Below are positions 33,525-46,488 of a stretch of DNA of 64,000 nt, in pieces. The stretch's first letter is position 1; every line of letters begins with the position of its first letter. The DNA comes from Tupaia tana (taxonomy: Eukaryota; Chordata; Mammalia; Scandentia; Tupaiidae): NCBI GenBank assembly GCA_026018925.1, contig JAKSZU010000027.1, forward strand, positions 496,001 to 560,000, in the 5' to 3' direction. The position numbers and the translations under genes were made by a program. Under the pieces are notes generated by a model. That model was not told the DNA's origin and made no database searches. It was given only the letters and a program-made list of their open reading frames with translations.

Positions 33525-36500
33525 ACTGTTATGGTTGGAGTTAGCGTCAGGGCCAGGTTAGGGTTGGGGTTGAGCTTAAGGTGTCCGCCTAGGGTTAGGG
33601 TTAGGTCTATGGTTTGTGTTAGGCTTCAGGGTAGGTTAGGTTTGAACTTAGTTTGAGGGAGTAAGTTTAGGGCTACTGTTAGTTTTCGGTTCAGTGTTAC
33701 GGTTGGAGATAGCGTCAGGGTCAGGTTAGGGTTGTGGTTGAGCTTCAGGTGTCCGCCTAGGGTTAGGGTTAGGTCTATGGTTTGAGTTAGGCTTCAGGTT
33801 AGGTTAGGTTTGAACTTAGTTTGAGGGAGTAAGTTTAGGGCTACTGTTAGTTTTCGGTTCAGTGTTACGGTTGGATTTAGCTTGAGGGTCAGGTTAGGGT
33901 TGGGGTTGAGCTTAAGGTGTCCGCCTAGGGTTAGGGTTAGGTGTATGGTTTGATTTAGGCTTCAGGTTAGGTTAGGTTTGAACTTAGTTTGAGGGAGTAA
34001 GTTTAGGGCTACTGTTAGTTTTCGGGTACCTGTTATGGTTGGAGTTAGCGTCAGGGCCATTTTAGGATTGGGGATGATCTTAAGGTGTCCGCCAAGGGTT
34101 AGGGTTAGGTCTATGGTTTGAGTTAGGCTTAAGGTTAGGTTTTGTTTGAACTTAGTTTGAGGGAGTAAATTTAGGGTTACTGTTAGTTTTCGGTTCAGTG
34201 TTACGGTTGGAGTTAGCGTGTGGGTCAGCTTAGGGTTGGTGTTGAGCTTAAGGTGTCCGCCTAGGGTTAGGGTTAGGTGTATGGTTTGATTTAGGCTTCA
34301 GGTTAGGTTAGGTTTGAACTTAGTTTGAGGGAGTAAGTTTAGGGCTACTGTTAGTTTTCGGTTCAGTGTTACGGTTGGAGATAGCTTCAGGGTCAGGTTA
34401 GGGTTGGGGTTGAGCTTCAGGTGTCCGCCTAGGGTTAGGGTTAGGTCTTTGGTTTGAGTTAGGCTTCATGTTAGGTTAAGTTTGAAATTAGTTTGAGGTA
34501 GTAAGTTTAGGGCTAATGTTAGTTTTCGGTTCAGTGTTACGGTTGGCGTTAGCGTGAGGGTCAGGTTAGGGTTGGGGTTGAGCTTAAGGTGTCCGCCTAG
34601 GGTTAGGGTTAGGTGTATGGTTTGATTTAGGCTTCATGTTAGGTTAGGTTTGAACTTTGTTTGAGGGAGTAAGTTTAGGGTACTGTTAGTTTTCGGGTAA
34701 CTGTTACGGTTGGAGTTAGCGTCAGGTCCAGGTTAGGGTTGGCGTTGAGCTAATGGTGTCCGCCTAGTGTTATGGTTACGTGTATGGTTTGATTTAGGCT
34801 TCAGGTTAGGTTAGGTTTGAAGTTAGTTTGAGGGAGTAATTTTAGGGCTACTGTTAGTTTTCGGTTCAGTGTTACGGTTGGAGTTAGCGTGAGGGTCAAG
34901 TTGGGGTTGGGGTTGAGCTTAAGGTGTCCGCCTAGGGTTAGGGTTAGGTGTATGGTTTGATTTACCCTTCAGGTTAGGTTAGGTTTGAACTTAGTTTGAG
35001 GGAGTAAGTTTAGGGCGACTGTTAGTTTTCGGGTAACTGTTATGGTTGGAGTTAGCGTCAGGGGCAGGTTAGGTTTGGGGTTGAGCTTAAGGTGTCCGCC
35101 TAGGGTTAGGGTTAGGTCTATGGTTTGAGTTAGGCTTCAGGTTAGGTTAGGTTTGAACTTAGTTTGAGGGAGTAAGTTTAAGACTACTGTTTGTTTTCGG
35201 TTCAGTGTTACGGTTGGAGATAGCGTAAGGGTCAGGTTAAGGTTGGGGTTGAGCTTCAGGTGTCCGCCTAGGGTTAGGGTTAGGTCTATGGTTTGAGTTA
35301 GGCTTCAGGTTAGGATAGGTTTCAACTTACTTTGAGGGAGTAAGTTTAGGGCTACTTTTAGTTTTCGGTTCAGTGTTACGGTTGGATTTAGCGTGAGGGT
35401 CAGGTTAGGGTTGGGGTTGAGCTTAAGGTGTCCGCCTAATGTTAGGGTTAGGTGTATGGTTTGATTTAGGCCTCAGGTTAGGTTAGGTTTGAACTTAGTT
35501 TGAGGGAGTAAGTTTAGGGCTACTGTTAGTTTTCGGTTCAGTGTTACGGTTGGAGATAGCTTCAGGGTCAGGTTAGGGTTGGGGTTGAGCTTCAGGTGTC
35601 CGCCTAGGGTTAGGGTTAGGTCTATGGTTTGAGTTAGGCTTCAGGTTAGGTTAGGTTTGAAGTTAGTTTGAGGGAGTAAGTTTAGGGCTAGTGTTAGTTT
35701 TCGGGTAACTGTTATGGTAGGAGTTAGCGTCAGGGCCAGGTTAGGGTTGGGGTTGAGCTTAAGGTGTCCGCCTAGGGTTAGGGTTAGATCTATGGTTTGA
35801 GTTAGGCTTCAGGTTAGGTTAGGTTTGAACTTAGTTTGAGGGAGTAAGTTTAGGGCTACTGTTAGTTTTCGGTTCAGTGTTACGGTTGGAGTTAGCGTGT
35901 GGGTCAGGTTAGGGTTGGTGTTGAGCTTAAGGTGTCCGCCTAGGGTTAGGGTTAGGTGTATGGTTTGATTTAGGCTTCAGGTTAGGTTAGGTTTGAACTT
36001 AGTTTGAGGGAGTAAGTTTAGGGCTACTGTTAGTTTTCGGGTAACTGTTACGGTTGGAGTTAGCGTCAGGTCCAGGTTAGGGTTGGCGTTAAGTTAATGG
36101 TGTCCGCCTAGTGTTATGGTTAGGTGTATGGTTTGATTTAGGCTTCAGGTTAGGTTAGGTTTGAAGTTAGTTTGAGGGAGTAAGTTTAGGGCTACTGTTA
36201 TTTTTCGGTTAACTGTTACAGTTGGAGTAAGCGTGAGGGTCAGGTTAGGGTAGGGGTTGAGCTTAAGGTGTCCGCCTAGGGTTAGGGTTAGGTGTATGAT
36301 TTGATTAAGGCTTCAGGTTAGGTTAGGTTTGAACTTAGTTTGAGGGAGTAGTTTAGGGCTACTGTAAGTTTTCGGTTCAGTGTTACGGTTGGAGATAGCG
36401 TCAGGGTCAGGTTAGGGTTGGGGTTGAGCTTCAGGTGTCCGCCTAGGGTTAGGGTTAGGTCTATGGTTTGAGTTAGGCTTCAGGTTAGGTTAGGTTTGAA

Positions 36501-39230
36501 CTTAGTTTGAGGGAGTAAGTTTAGGGCGACTGTTAATTTTCGGGTAACTGTTATGGTTGGAGTTAGCGTCAGGGCCAGGTTAGGGTTGGGGTTGAGCTTA
36601 AGGTGTCCGCCTAGGGTTAGGGTTAGGTCTCTGGTTTGAGTTAGGCTTCAGGTTAGGTTAGGTTTGAACTTAGTTTGAGGGAGTAAGTTTAGGGCTACTG
36701 TTAGTTTTCGGTTCAGTGTTACGGTTGGAGTTAGCGTCCGGGTCAGGTTAGGGTTGGGGTTGAGCTTCAGGTGTCCGCCTAGGGTTAGGGTTAGGTCTAT
36801 GGTTTGAGTTAGGCTTCAGGTTAGGTTAGGTTTGAAATTAGTTTGAGGGAGTAAGTTTAGGGCTACTGTTAGGTTTCGGTTCAGTGTTACGGTTGGAGTT
36901 AGCGTGAGGGTCAGGTTAGGGTTGGGGTTGAGCTTAAGGTGTCCGCCTAGGGTTAGAGTTAGGTGTATTGTTTGATTTAGGCTTCAGGTTAGGTTAGGTT
37001 TGAACTTAGTTTGAGGGAGTAAGTTTAGGGCTACTGTTAGTTTTCGGGTAACTGTTATGGTTGGAGTTATCGTCAGGGCCATTTTAGGATTGGGGTTGAG
37101 CTTAAGGTGTCCGCCAAGGGTTAGGGTTAGGTCTATGGTTTGAGTTAGGCTTCAGGTTAGGTTAGGTTTGAACTTAGTTTGAGGGAGTAAGTTTAGGGCT
37201 ACTGTTAGTTTTTGGTTCAGTGTTACGGTTGGAGATAGCGTCAGGGTCAGGTTAGGGTTGGGGTTGAGCTACAGGTGTCCGCCTAGGGTTAGGGTTAGGT
37301 GTATGGTTTGATTTAGGCTTCAGGTTAGGTTAGGTTTGAACTTTGTATGAGGGAGTAAGTTTAGGGCTACTGTTAGTTTTCGGTTAACTGTTACAGTTGG
37401 AGTAAGAGTGAGGGTCAGGTTAGGGTAGGGGTTGAACTTAAGGTGTCCGCCTAGGGTTAGAGTTAGGTGTATGGTTTGATTTAGGCTTCAGGTTAGGTTA
37501 GGTTTGAACTTAGTTTGAGGGAGTAAGTTTAGGGCTACTGTTAGTTTTCGGGTAAATGTTATGGTTGGAGTTAGCGTCATGGCCAGGTTAGGGTTGGCGT
37601 TGAGCTTAAGGTGTCCGCCTAGGGTTAGGGTTAGGTCTATGGTTTGAGTTAGGCTTCAGGTTAGGTTAGGTTTGAACTTAGTTTGAGGGAGTAAGTTTAG
37701 GGCTACTGTTAGTTTTCGGTTCAGTGTTACGGTTGGAGATAGCGTCAGGGTCAGGTTAGGGTTGGGGTTGAGCTTAAGGTGTCCGCCTAGGTTTGGGGTT
37801 AGGTCTATGGTTTGAGTTAGGCTTCAGGTTAGGTTAGGTTTGAACTTAGTTTGAGGGAGTAAGTTTAGGGCTACTGTTAGTTTTCGGTTCAGGGTTACGG
37901 TTGGAGTTAGCGTCAGGGTCAGGTTAGGGTTGGAGTTGAGCTTCAGGTGTCCGCCTAGGGTTAGGGTTAGGTCTATGGTTTGAGTTAGGCTTCAGGTTAG
38001 GTTAGGTTTGAACTTAGTTTGAGGGAGTAAGTTTAGGGCTACTGTTTGTTTTCAGTTCAGTGTTTCGGTTGGAGTTAGCGTGAGGGTCAGGTTAGGGTAG
38101 GCGTTGAGCTTAAGGTGTCCGCCTAGGGTTAGGGTTAGGTGTATGGTTTGATTTAGGCTTCAGGTTAGGTAAGGTTTGCAGTTAGTTTGAGAGAGTAAGT
38201 TTAGGGCTACTGTTAGTTTTCGGTTAACTGTTACAGTTGAGGTAAGCGTGAGGGTCAGGTTAGGGTAGGGGTTGAGCTTAAGGTGTCCGCCTAGGGTTAG
38301 ATTTAGGTGTATGGTTTGACTTAGGCTTCAGGTTCGGTTAGGTTTGAAGTTAGTTTGAGGGAGTAAGTTTAGGGCTACTGTTAGTTTTCGGGTAACTGTT
38401 ATGGTTGGAGTTAGCGTCAGGGCCAGGTTAGGTTTGGGGTTGAGCTTAAGGTGTCCGCCTTGGGTTAGGGTTAGGTCTATGGTTTGAGTTAGCCTTCAGG
38501 TTAGGTTAGGTTTGAACTTAGTTTTAGGGAGTAAGTTTAGGGCTACTGTTAGTTTTCAGTTCAGTGTTAAGGTTGGATTTAGCGTGATGGTCAGGTTAGG
38601 GTTGGGGTTGAGCTTAAGGTGTCCGCCTAGGATTAGGGTTAAGTGTATGGTTTGATTTTGGCTTCAGGTTAGGTTAGGTTTGAACTTAGTGTGAGGGAGT
38701 AAGCTTAGGGCTACTGTTAGTTTTCGGGTAACTGTTATGGTTGGAGTAGCGTCAGGGCCATTTTAGGATTGGGGTTGAGCTTAAGGTGTCCGCCAAGGGT
38801 TAGGGTTAGGTCTATGGTTTGAGTTAGGCTTCAGGTTAGGTTAGGTTTGAACTTAGTTTGACGGAGTAAGTTTAGGGCTACTGTTAGTTTTCGGTTCAGT
38901 GTTTCGGTTGGAGATAGCGTCAGGGTCAGGTTAGGTTTGGGGTTGAGCTTCAGGTGTCCGCCTAGGGTTAGCGTTAGGTGTATGGTTTGATTTAGGCTTC
39001 AGGTTACGTTAGGTTTGAACTTAGTTTGAGGGAGTAAGTTTAGGGCTACTGTTAGTTTTCGGTTCAGTGTTACGGTTGGAGATAGCGTCAGGGTCAGGTT
39101 AGGGTTGGGGTTGAGCTTCAGGTGTCCGCCTAGTGTTAGGGTTAGGTCTGTGGTTTGAGTTAGGCTTCAGGTTAGGTTAGGTTTGAAATTAGTTTGAGGG
39201 AGTAAGTTTAGGGCTAATGTTAGTTTTCGG
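33525..39230 (+). repeat. Large segmental duplication, left copy
   Basis: This block reappears, rearranged, at 39240-47290. Correspondences found by marker: 33525-34690 with 41085-42245 (offset 7555, from TTGTGGTTGAGC at 33731/41286); 34500-34840 with about 39200-39545 (offset 4701, from GGGTACTG); 34845-36048 with 39880-41084 (offset 5036, from TTACCCTTC at 34965/40001 and GCGTGTGGG at 35895/40931); 36049-38428 with 42261-44640 (offset 6212, from GGGCGACTGTTAATTTTC and GCGTCCGGG); and 38429-39230 with 46489-47290 (offset 8060). Each offset is a whole number of units minus 3 to 5 bases. Confidence 0.85.
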
Positions 39231-39239
39231 TTAAGTGTT

Positions 39240-42200
39240 ACGGTTGGCGTTAGCGTGAGGGTCAGGTTAGGATTGGGGTTGAGCTTAAGGTGTCCGCCTA
39301 GGGTTAGGGTTAGGTGTATGGTTTGATTTAGGCTTCATGTTAGGTTAGGTTTGAACTTTGTTTGAGGGAGTAAGTTTAGGGTACTGTTAGTTTTCGGGTA
39401 ACTGTTACGGTTGGAGTTAGCGTCAGGTCCAGGTTAGGGTTGGCGTTGAGCTAATGGTGTCCGCCTAGTGTTATGGTTACGTGTATGGTTTGATTTAGGC
39501 TTCAGGTTAGGTTAGGTTTGAAGTTAGTTTGAGGGAGTAATTTTAGGGCTACTGTTAGTTTTCGGTTAACTGTTACAGTTGGAGTAAGCGTGAGGGTCAG
39601 GTTAGGGTAGGGGTTGAGCTTAAGGTGTCCTCCTAGGGTTAGGGTTAGGTGTATGATTTGATTAAGGCTTCAGGTTAGGTTAGGTTTGAACTTAGTTTGA
39701 GGGAGTAGTTTAGGGCTACTGTTAGTTTTCGGTTCAGTGTTACGGTTGGAGATAGCGTCAGGGTCAGGTTAGGGTTGGGGTTTAGCTTCAGGTGTCCGCC
39801 TAGGGTTAGGGATATGTCTATGATTTGAGTTAGGCTTCAGGTTAGGTCAGATTTGAAATTAGTTTGAGGGAATAAGTTTAGGGCTAATATTAGTTTTCGG
39901 TTCAGTGTTACGGTTGGAGTTAGCGTGAGGGTCAAGTTGAAGTTGGGGTTGAGCTTAAGGTGTCCGCCTAGGGTTAGGGTTAGGTGTATGGTTTGATTTA
40001 CCCTTCAGGTTAGGTTAGGTTTGAACTTAGTTTGAGGGAGTAAGTTTAGGGCGACTGTTAGTTTTCGGGTAACTGTTATGGTTGGAGTTAGCGTCAGGGG
40101 CAGGTTAGGTTTGGGGTTGAGCTTAAGGTGTCCGCCTAGGGTTAGGGTTAGGTCTATGGTTTGAGTTAGGCTTCAGGTTAGGTTAGGATAGAACTTAGTT
40201 TGAGGGAGTAAGTTTAGGACTACTGTTCGTTTTCGGTTCAGTGTTACGGTTGGAGATAGCGTCAGGGTCAGGTTAAGGTTGGGGTTGAGCTTCAGGTGTC
40301 CGCCTAGTGTTAGGGTTAGGTCTATGGTTTGAGTTAGGCTTCAGGTTAGGATAGGTTTCAACTTATTTTGAGGGAGTAAGTTTAGGGCTACTGTTAGTTT
40401 TCGGTTCAGTGTTACGGTTGGATTTAGCGTGAGGGTCAGGTTAGGGTTGGGGTTGAGCTTAAGGTGTCCGCCTAATGTTAGGGTTAGGTGTATGGTTTGA
40501 TTTAGGCCTCAGGTTAGGTTAGGTTTGAACTTAGTTTGAGGGAGTAAGTTTAGGGCTACAGTTAGTTTTCGGTTCAGTGTTACGGTTGGAGATAGCTTCA
40601 GGGTCAGGTTAGGGTTGGGGTTGAGCTTCAGGTGTCCGCCTAGGGTTAGGGTTAGGTCTATGGTTTGAGTTAGGCTTCAGGTTAGGTTAGGTTTGAAGTT
40701 AGTTTGAGGGAGTAAGTTTAGGGCTAGTGTTAGTTTTCGGGTAACTGTTATGGTAGGAGTTAGCGTCAGGGCCAGGTTAGGGTTGGGGTTGAGCTTAAGG
40801 TGTCCGCCTAGGGTTAGGGTTAGATCTATGGTTTGAGTTAGGCTTCAGGTTAGGTTAGGTTTGAACTTAGTTTGAGGGAGTAAGTTTAGGGCTACTGTTA
40901 GTTTTCGGTTCAGTGTTACGGTTGGAGTTAGCGTGTGGGTCAGGTTAGGGTTGGTGTTGAGCTTAAGGTGTCCGCCTAGGGTTAGGGTTAGGTGTATGGT
41001 TTGATTTAGGCTTCAGGTTAGGTTAGGTTTGAACTTAGTTTGAGGGAGTAAGTTTAGCGCTACTGTTAGTTTTCGGGTAACTGTTATGGTTGGAGTTAGC
41101 GTCAGGGCCAGGTTAGGGTTGGGGTTGAGCTTAAGGTGTCCGCCTAGGGTTAGGGTTAGGTCTATGGTTTGTGTTAGGCTTCAGGTTAGGTTAGGTTTGA
41201 ACTTAGTTTGAGGGAGTAAGTTTAGGGCTACTGTTAGTTTTCGGTTCAGTGTTACGGTTGGAGATAGCGTCAGGGTCAGGTTAGGGTTGTGGTTGAGCTT
41301 CAGTTGTCCGCCTAGGGTTAGGGTTAGGTCTATGGTTTGATTTAGGCTTCAGGTTAGGTTAGGTTTGAACTTAGTTTGAGGGAGTAAGTTTAGGGCTACT
41401 GTTAGTTTTCAGTTCAGTGTTACGGTTGGATTTAGCTTGAGGGTCAGGTTAGGGTTGGGGTTGAGCTTAAGGTGTCCGCCTAGGGTTAGGGTTAGGTGTA
41501 TGGTTTGATTTAGGCTTCAGGTTAGTTTAGGTTTGAACTTAGTTTGAGGGAGTAAGTTTAGGGCTACTGTTAGTTTTCGGGTAACTGTTATGGTTGGAGT
41601 TAGTGTCAGGGCCATTTTAGGATTGGGGTTGAGCTTATGGTGTCCGCCAATGGTTAGGGTTAGGTCTAAGGTTTGAGTTAGGCTTAAGGTTAGGTTTTGT
41701 TTGAACTTAGTTTGAGGGAGTAAGTTTAGGGTTACTGTTAGTTTTCGGTTCAGTGTTACGGTTGGAGTTAGCGTGTGGGTCAGGTTAGGGTTGGTGTTGA
41801 GCTTAAGGTGTCCGCCTAGGGTTAGGGTTAGGTGTATGGTTTGATTTAGGCTTCAGGTTAGGTTAGGTTTGAACTTAGTTTGATGGAGTAAGTTTAGGGC
41901 TACTGTTAGTTTTTGGTTCAGTGTTACGGTTGGAGATAGCTTCAGGGTCAGGTTAGGGTTGGGGTTGAGCTTCAGGTGTCCGCCTAGGGTTAGGGTTAGG
42001 TCTTTGGTTTGAGTTAGGCTTCAGGTTAGGTTAGGTTTGAAATTAGTTTGAGGGAGTAAGTTTAGGGCTAATGTTAGTTTTCGGTTCAGTGTTACGGTTG
42101 GAGTTAGCGTGAGGGTCAGGTTAGGGTTGGGGTTGAGCTTAAGGTGTCCGCCTAGGGTTAGGGTTAGGTGTATGGTTTGATTTAGGCTTCAGGTTAGGTT

Positions 42201-42260
42201 AGGTTTGAACTTTGTTTGAGGGAGTAAGTTTAGGGCTACTGTTAGTTTTCGGGTAACTGT
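39240..42260 (+). repeat. Large segmental duplication, rearranged right copy
   Basis: Relative to the left copy, this part holds two extra pieces. The first is about two units at 39560-39895, which match about 36200-36550 and carry GAGGGAGTAGTTTAGGG, a one-base deletion otherwise seen only near 36349 and 42563. The second is a seven-unit piece at 41085-42260 (1176 bp), matching 33525-34690 and marked by GGTTTGTGTTAGG, TTGTGGTTGAGC and AGGTTTTGTTTG. In the left copy, bases 36048 and 36049 are neighbours, while here their partners are 1176 bp apart. That join is a candidate crossover point. Confidence 0.8.
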
Positions 42261-42792
42261 TACGGTTGGAGTTAGCGTCAGGTCCAGGTTAGGGTTGGCG
42301 TTAAGCTAATGGTGTCCGCCTAGTGTTATGGTTAGGTGTATGGTTTGATTTAGGCTTCAGGTTAGGTTAGGTTTGAAGTTAGTTTGAGGGAGTAAGTTTA
42401 GGGCTACTGTTATTTTTCGGTTAACTGTTACAGTTGGAGTAAGCGTGAGGGTCAGGTTAGGGTAGGGGTTGAGCTTAAGGTGTCCGCCTAGGGTTAGGGT
42501 TAGGTGTATGATTTGATTAAGGCTTCAGGTTAGGTTAGGTTTGAACTTAGTTTGAGGGAGTAGTTTAGGGCTACTGTTAGTTTTCGGTTCAGTGTTACGG
42601 TTGGAGATAGCGTCAGGGTCAGGTTAGGGTTGGGGTTGAGCTTCAGGTGTCCGCCTAGGGTTAGGGTTAGGTCTATGGTTTGAGTTAGGCTTCAGGTTAG
42701 GTTAGGTTTGAACTTAGTTTGAGGGAGTAAGTTTAGGGCGACTGTTAATTTTCGGGTAACTGTTATGGTTGGAGTTAGCGTCAGGGCCAGGT

Positions 42793-44640
42793 TAGGGTTG
42801 GGGTTGAGCTTAAGGTGTCCGCCTAGGGTTAGGGTTAGGTCTCTGGTTTGAGTTAGGCTTCAGGTTAGGTTAGGTTTGAACTTAGTTTGAGGGAGTAAGT
42901 TTAGGGCTACTGTTAGTTTTCGGTTCAGTGTTACGGTTGGAGTTAGCGTCCGGGTCAGGTTAGGGTTGGGGTTGAGCTTCAGGTGTCCGCCTAGGGTTAG
43001 GGTTAGGTCTATGGTTTGAGTTAGGCTTCAGGTTAGGTTAGGTTTGAAATTAGTTTGAGGGAGTAAGTTTATGGCTACTGTTAGGTTTCGGTTCAGTGTT
43101 ACGGTTGGAGTTAGCGTGAGGGTCAGGTTAGGGTTGGGGTTGAGCTTAAGGTGTCCGCCTAGGGTTAGAGTTAGGTGTATTGTTTGATTTAGGCTTCAGG
43201 TTAGGTTAGGTTTGAACTTAGTTTGAGGGAGTAAGTTTAGGGCTACTGTTAGTTTTCGGGTAACTGTTATGGTTGGAGTTATCGTCAGGGCCATTTTAGG
43301 ATTGGGGTTGAGCTTAAGGTGTCCGCCAAGGGTTAGGGTTAGGTCTATGGTTTGAGTTAGGCTTCAGGTTAGGTTAGGTTTGAACTTAGTTTGAGGGAGT
43401 AAGTTTAGGGCTACTATTAGTTTTTGGTTCAGTGTTACGGTTGGAGATAGCGTCAGGGTCAGGTTAGGGTTGGGGTTGAGCTACAGGTGTCCGCCTAGGG
43501 TTAGGGTTAGGTGTATGGTTTGATTTAGGCTTCAGGTTAGGTTAGGTTTGAACTTTGTTTGAGGGAGTAAGTTTAGGGCTACTGTTAGTTTTCGGTTAAC
43601 TGTTACAGTTGGAGTAAGAGTGAGGGTCAGGTTAGGGTAGGGGTTGAACTTAAGGTGTCCGCCTAGGGTTAGAGTTAGGTGTATGGTTTGATTTAGGCTT
43701 CAGGTTAGGTTAGGTTTGAACTTAGTTTGAGGGAGTAAGTTTAGGGCTACTGTTAGTTTTCGGGTAAATGTTATGGTTGGAGTTAGCGTCATGGCCAGGT
43801 TAGGGTTGGCGTTGAGCTTAAGGTGTCCGCCTAGGGTTAGGGTTAGGTCTATGGTTTGAGTTAGGCTTCAGGTTAGGTTAGGTTTGAACTTAGTTTGAGG
43901 GAGTAAGTTTAGGGCTACTGTTAGTTTTCGGTTCAGTGTTACGGTTGGAGATAGCGTCAGGGTCAGGTTAGGGTTGGGGTTGAGCTTAAGGTGTCCGCCT
44001 AGGTTTGGGGTTAGGTCTATGGTTTGAGTTAGGCTTCAGGTTAGGTTAGGTTTGAACTTAGTTTGAGGGAGTAAGTTTAGGGCTACTGTTAGTTTTCGGT
44101 TCAGGGTTACGGTTGGAATTAGCGTCAGGGTCAGGTTAGGGTTGCAGTTGAGCTTCAGGTGTCTGCCTAGGGTTAGGGTTAGGTCTATGGTTTGAGTTAG
44201 GCTTCAGGTTAGGTTAGGTTTGAACTTAGTTTGAGGGAGTAAGTTTAGGGCTACTGTTTGTTTTCAGTTCAGTGTTTCGGTTGGAGTTAGCGTGAGGGTC
44301 AGGTTAGGGTAGGCGTTGAGCTTAAGGTGTCCGCCTAGGGTTAGGGTTAGGTGTATGGTTTGATTTAGGCTTCAGGTTAGGTTAGGTTTGCAGTTAGTTT
44401 GAGAGAGTAAGTTTAGGGCTACTGTTAGTTTTCGGTTAACTGTTACAGTTGAGGTAAGCGTGAGGGTCAGGTTAGGGTAGGGGTTGAGCTTAAGGTGTCC
44501 GCCTAGGGTTAGAGTTAGGTGTATGGTTTGACTTAGGCTTCAGGTTCGGTTAGGTTTGAAGTTAGTTTGAGGGAGTAAGTTTAGGGCTACTGTTAGTTTT
44601 CGGGTAACGGTTATGGTTGGAGTTAGTGTCAGGGCCAGGT
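42793..44640 (+). repeat. 11-unit HOR, copy 1 (1848 bp)
   Basis: First copy of an 1848-bp HOR (exactly 11 units). Marker order: GGTCTCTGGTTTGAG (CTCTGG at 42841), GCGTCCGGG (GTCCG at 42948), TTAGGTTTCGG, GTGTATTGTTTG, TTATCGTCAGGGCC, GAGCTACAGG, GGAGTAAGAGTG, GGTAAATGTT, GCGTCATGGCC, CCTAGGTTTGGGG, TCAGGGTTACGG, TTTTCAGTTCAGTGTTTCGG, TTTGCAG, GTTGAGGTAAG and GGTTCGGTTAGG. A dispersed earlier copy lies at about 36581-38428, offset 6212. Confidence 0.87.
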
Positions 44641-46488
44641 TAGGGTTGGGGTTGAGCTTAAGGTGTCCGCCTAGGGTTAGGGTTAGGTCTCTGGTTTGAG
44701 TTAGCCTTCAGGTTAGGTTAGGTTTGAACTTAGTTTTAGGGAGTAAGTTTAGGGCTACTGTTAGTTTTCGGTTCAGTGTTACGGTTGGAGTTAGCGTCCG
44801 GGTCAGGTTAGGGTTGGGGTTGAGCTTCAGGTGTCCGCCTAGGGTTAGGGTTAGGTCTATGGTTTGAGTTAGGCTTCAGGTTAGGTTAGGTTTGAAATTA
44901 GTTTGAGGGAGTAAGTTTAGGGCTACTGTTAGGTTTCGGTTCAGTGTTACGGTTGGAGTTAGCGTGAGGGTCAGGTTAGGGTTGGGGTTGAGCTTAAGGT
45001 GTCCGCCTAGGGTTAGAGTTAGGTGTATTGTTTGATTTAGGCTTCAGGTTAGGTTAGGTTTGAACTTAGTTTGAGGGAGTAAGTTTAGGGCTACTGTTAG
45101 TTTTCGGGTAACTGTTATGGTTGGAGTTATCGTCAGGGCCATTTTAGGATTGGGGTTGAGCTTAAGGTGTCCGCCAAGGGTTAGGGTTAGGTCTATGGTT
45201 TGAGTTAGGCTTCAGGTTAGGTTAGGTTTGAACTTAGTTTGAGGGAGTAAGTTTAGGGCTACTGTTAGTTTTTGGTTCAATGTTACGGTTGGAGATAGCG
45301 TCAGGGTCAGGTTAGGGTTGGGGTTGAGCTACAGGTGTCCGCCTAGGGTTAGGGTTAGGTGTATGGTTTGATTTAGGCTTCAGGTTAGGTTAGGTTTGAA
45401 CTTTGTTTGAGGGAGTAAGTTTAGGGTTACTGTTAGTTTTCGGTTAACTGTTACAGTTGGAGTAAGAGTGAGGGTCAGGTTAGGGTAGGGGTTGAACTTA
45501 AGGTGTCCGCCTAGGGTTAGAGTTAGGTGTATGGTTTGATTTAGGCTTCAGGTTAGGTTAGGTTTGAACTTAGTTTGAGGGAGTAAGTTTAGGGCTACTG
45601 TTAGTTTTCGGGTAAATGTTATGGTTGGAGTTAGCGTCATGGCCAGGTTAGGGTTGGCGTTGAGCTTAAGGTGTCCGCCTAGGGTTAGGGTTAGGTCTAT
45701 GGTTTGAGTTAGGCTTCAGGTTAGGTTAGGTTTGAACTTAGTTTGAGGGAGTAAGTTTAGGGCTACTGTTAGTTTTCGGTTCAGTGTTACGGTTGGAGAT
45801 AGCGTCAGGGTCAGGTTAGGGTTGGGGTTGAGCTTAAGGTGTCCGCCTAGGTTTGGGGTTAGGTCTATGTTTTGAGTTAGGCTTCAGGTTAGGTTAGGTT
45901 TGAACTTAGTTTGAGGGAGTAAGTTTAGGGCTACTGTTAGTTTTCGGTTCAGGGTTACGGTTGGAGTTAGCGTCAGGGTCAGGTTAGGGTTGGAGTTGAG
46001 CTTCAGGTGTCCGCCTAGGGTTAGGGTTAGGTCTATGGTTTGAGTTAGGCTTCAGGTTAGGTTAGGTTTGAACTTAGTTTGAGGGAGTAAGTTTAGGGCT
46101 ACTGTTTGTTTTCAGTTCAGTGTTTCGGTTGGAGTTAGCGTGAGGGTCAGTTTAGGGTAGGCGTTGAGCTTAAGGTGTCCGCCTAGGGTTAGGGTTAGGT
46201 GTATGGTTTGATTTAGGCTTCAGGTTAGGTAAGGTTTGCAGTTAGTTTGAGAGAGTAAGTTTAGGGCTACTGTTAGTTTTCGGTTAACTGTTACAGTTGA
46301 GGTAAGCGTGAGGGTCAGGTTAGAGTAGGGGTTGAGCTTAAGGTGTCCGCCTAGGGTTAGAGTTAGGTGTATGGTTTGACTTAGGCTTCAGGTTCGGTTA
46401 GGTTTGAAGTTAGTTTGAGGGAGTAAGTTTAGGGCTACTGTTAGTTTTCGGGTAACTGTTATGGTTGGAGTTAGCGTCAGGGCCAGGT
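44641..46488 (+). repeat. 11-unit HOR, copy 2 (1848 bp) with conversion-like patch
   Basis: Tandem copy of 42793-44640, with CTCTGG at 44689 and GTCCG at 44796, both exactly 1848 after copy 1. A short patch at about 44703-44740 reads TTAGCC and TTAGTTTTAGGG. It is not found at the matching place in copy 1 but is found near 38490-38525 and again near 46550-46585. A short tract of one unit inside another unit's flanks is what gene conversion would leave. After about 46488 the sequence follows the 38429-39230 series instead. Confidence 0.85.
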
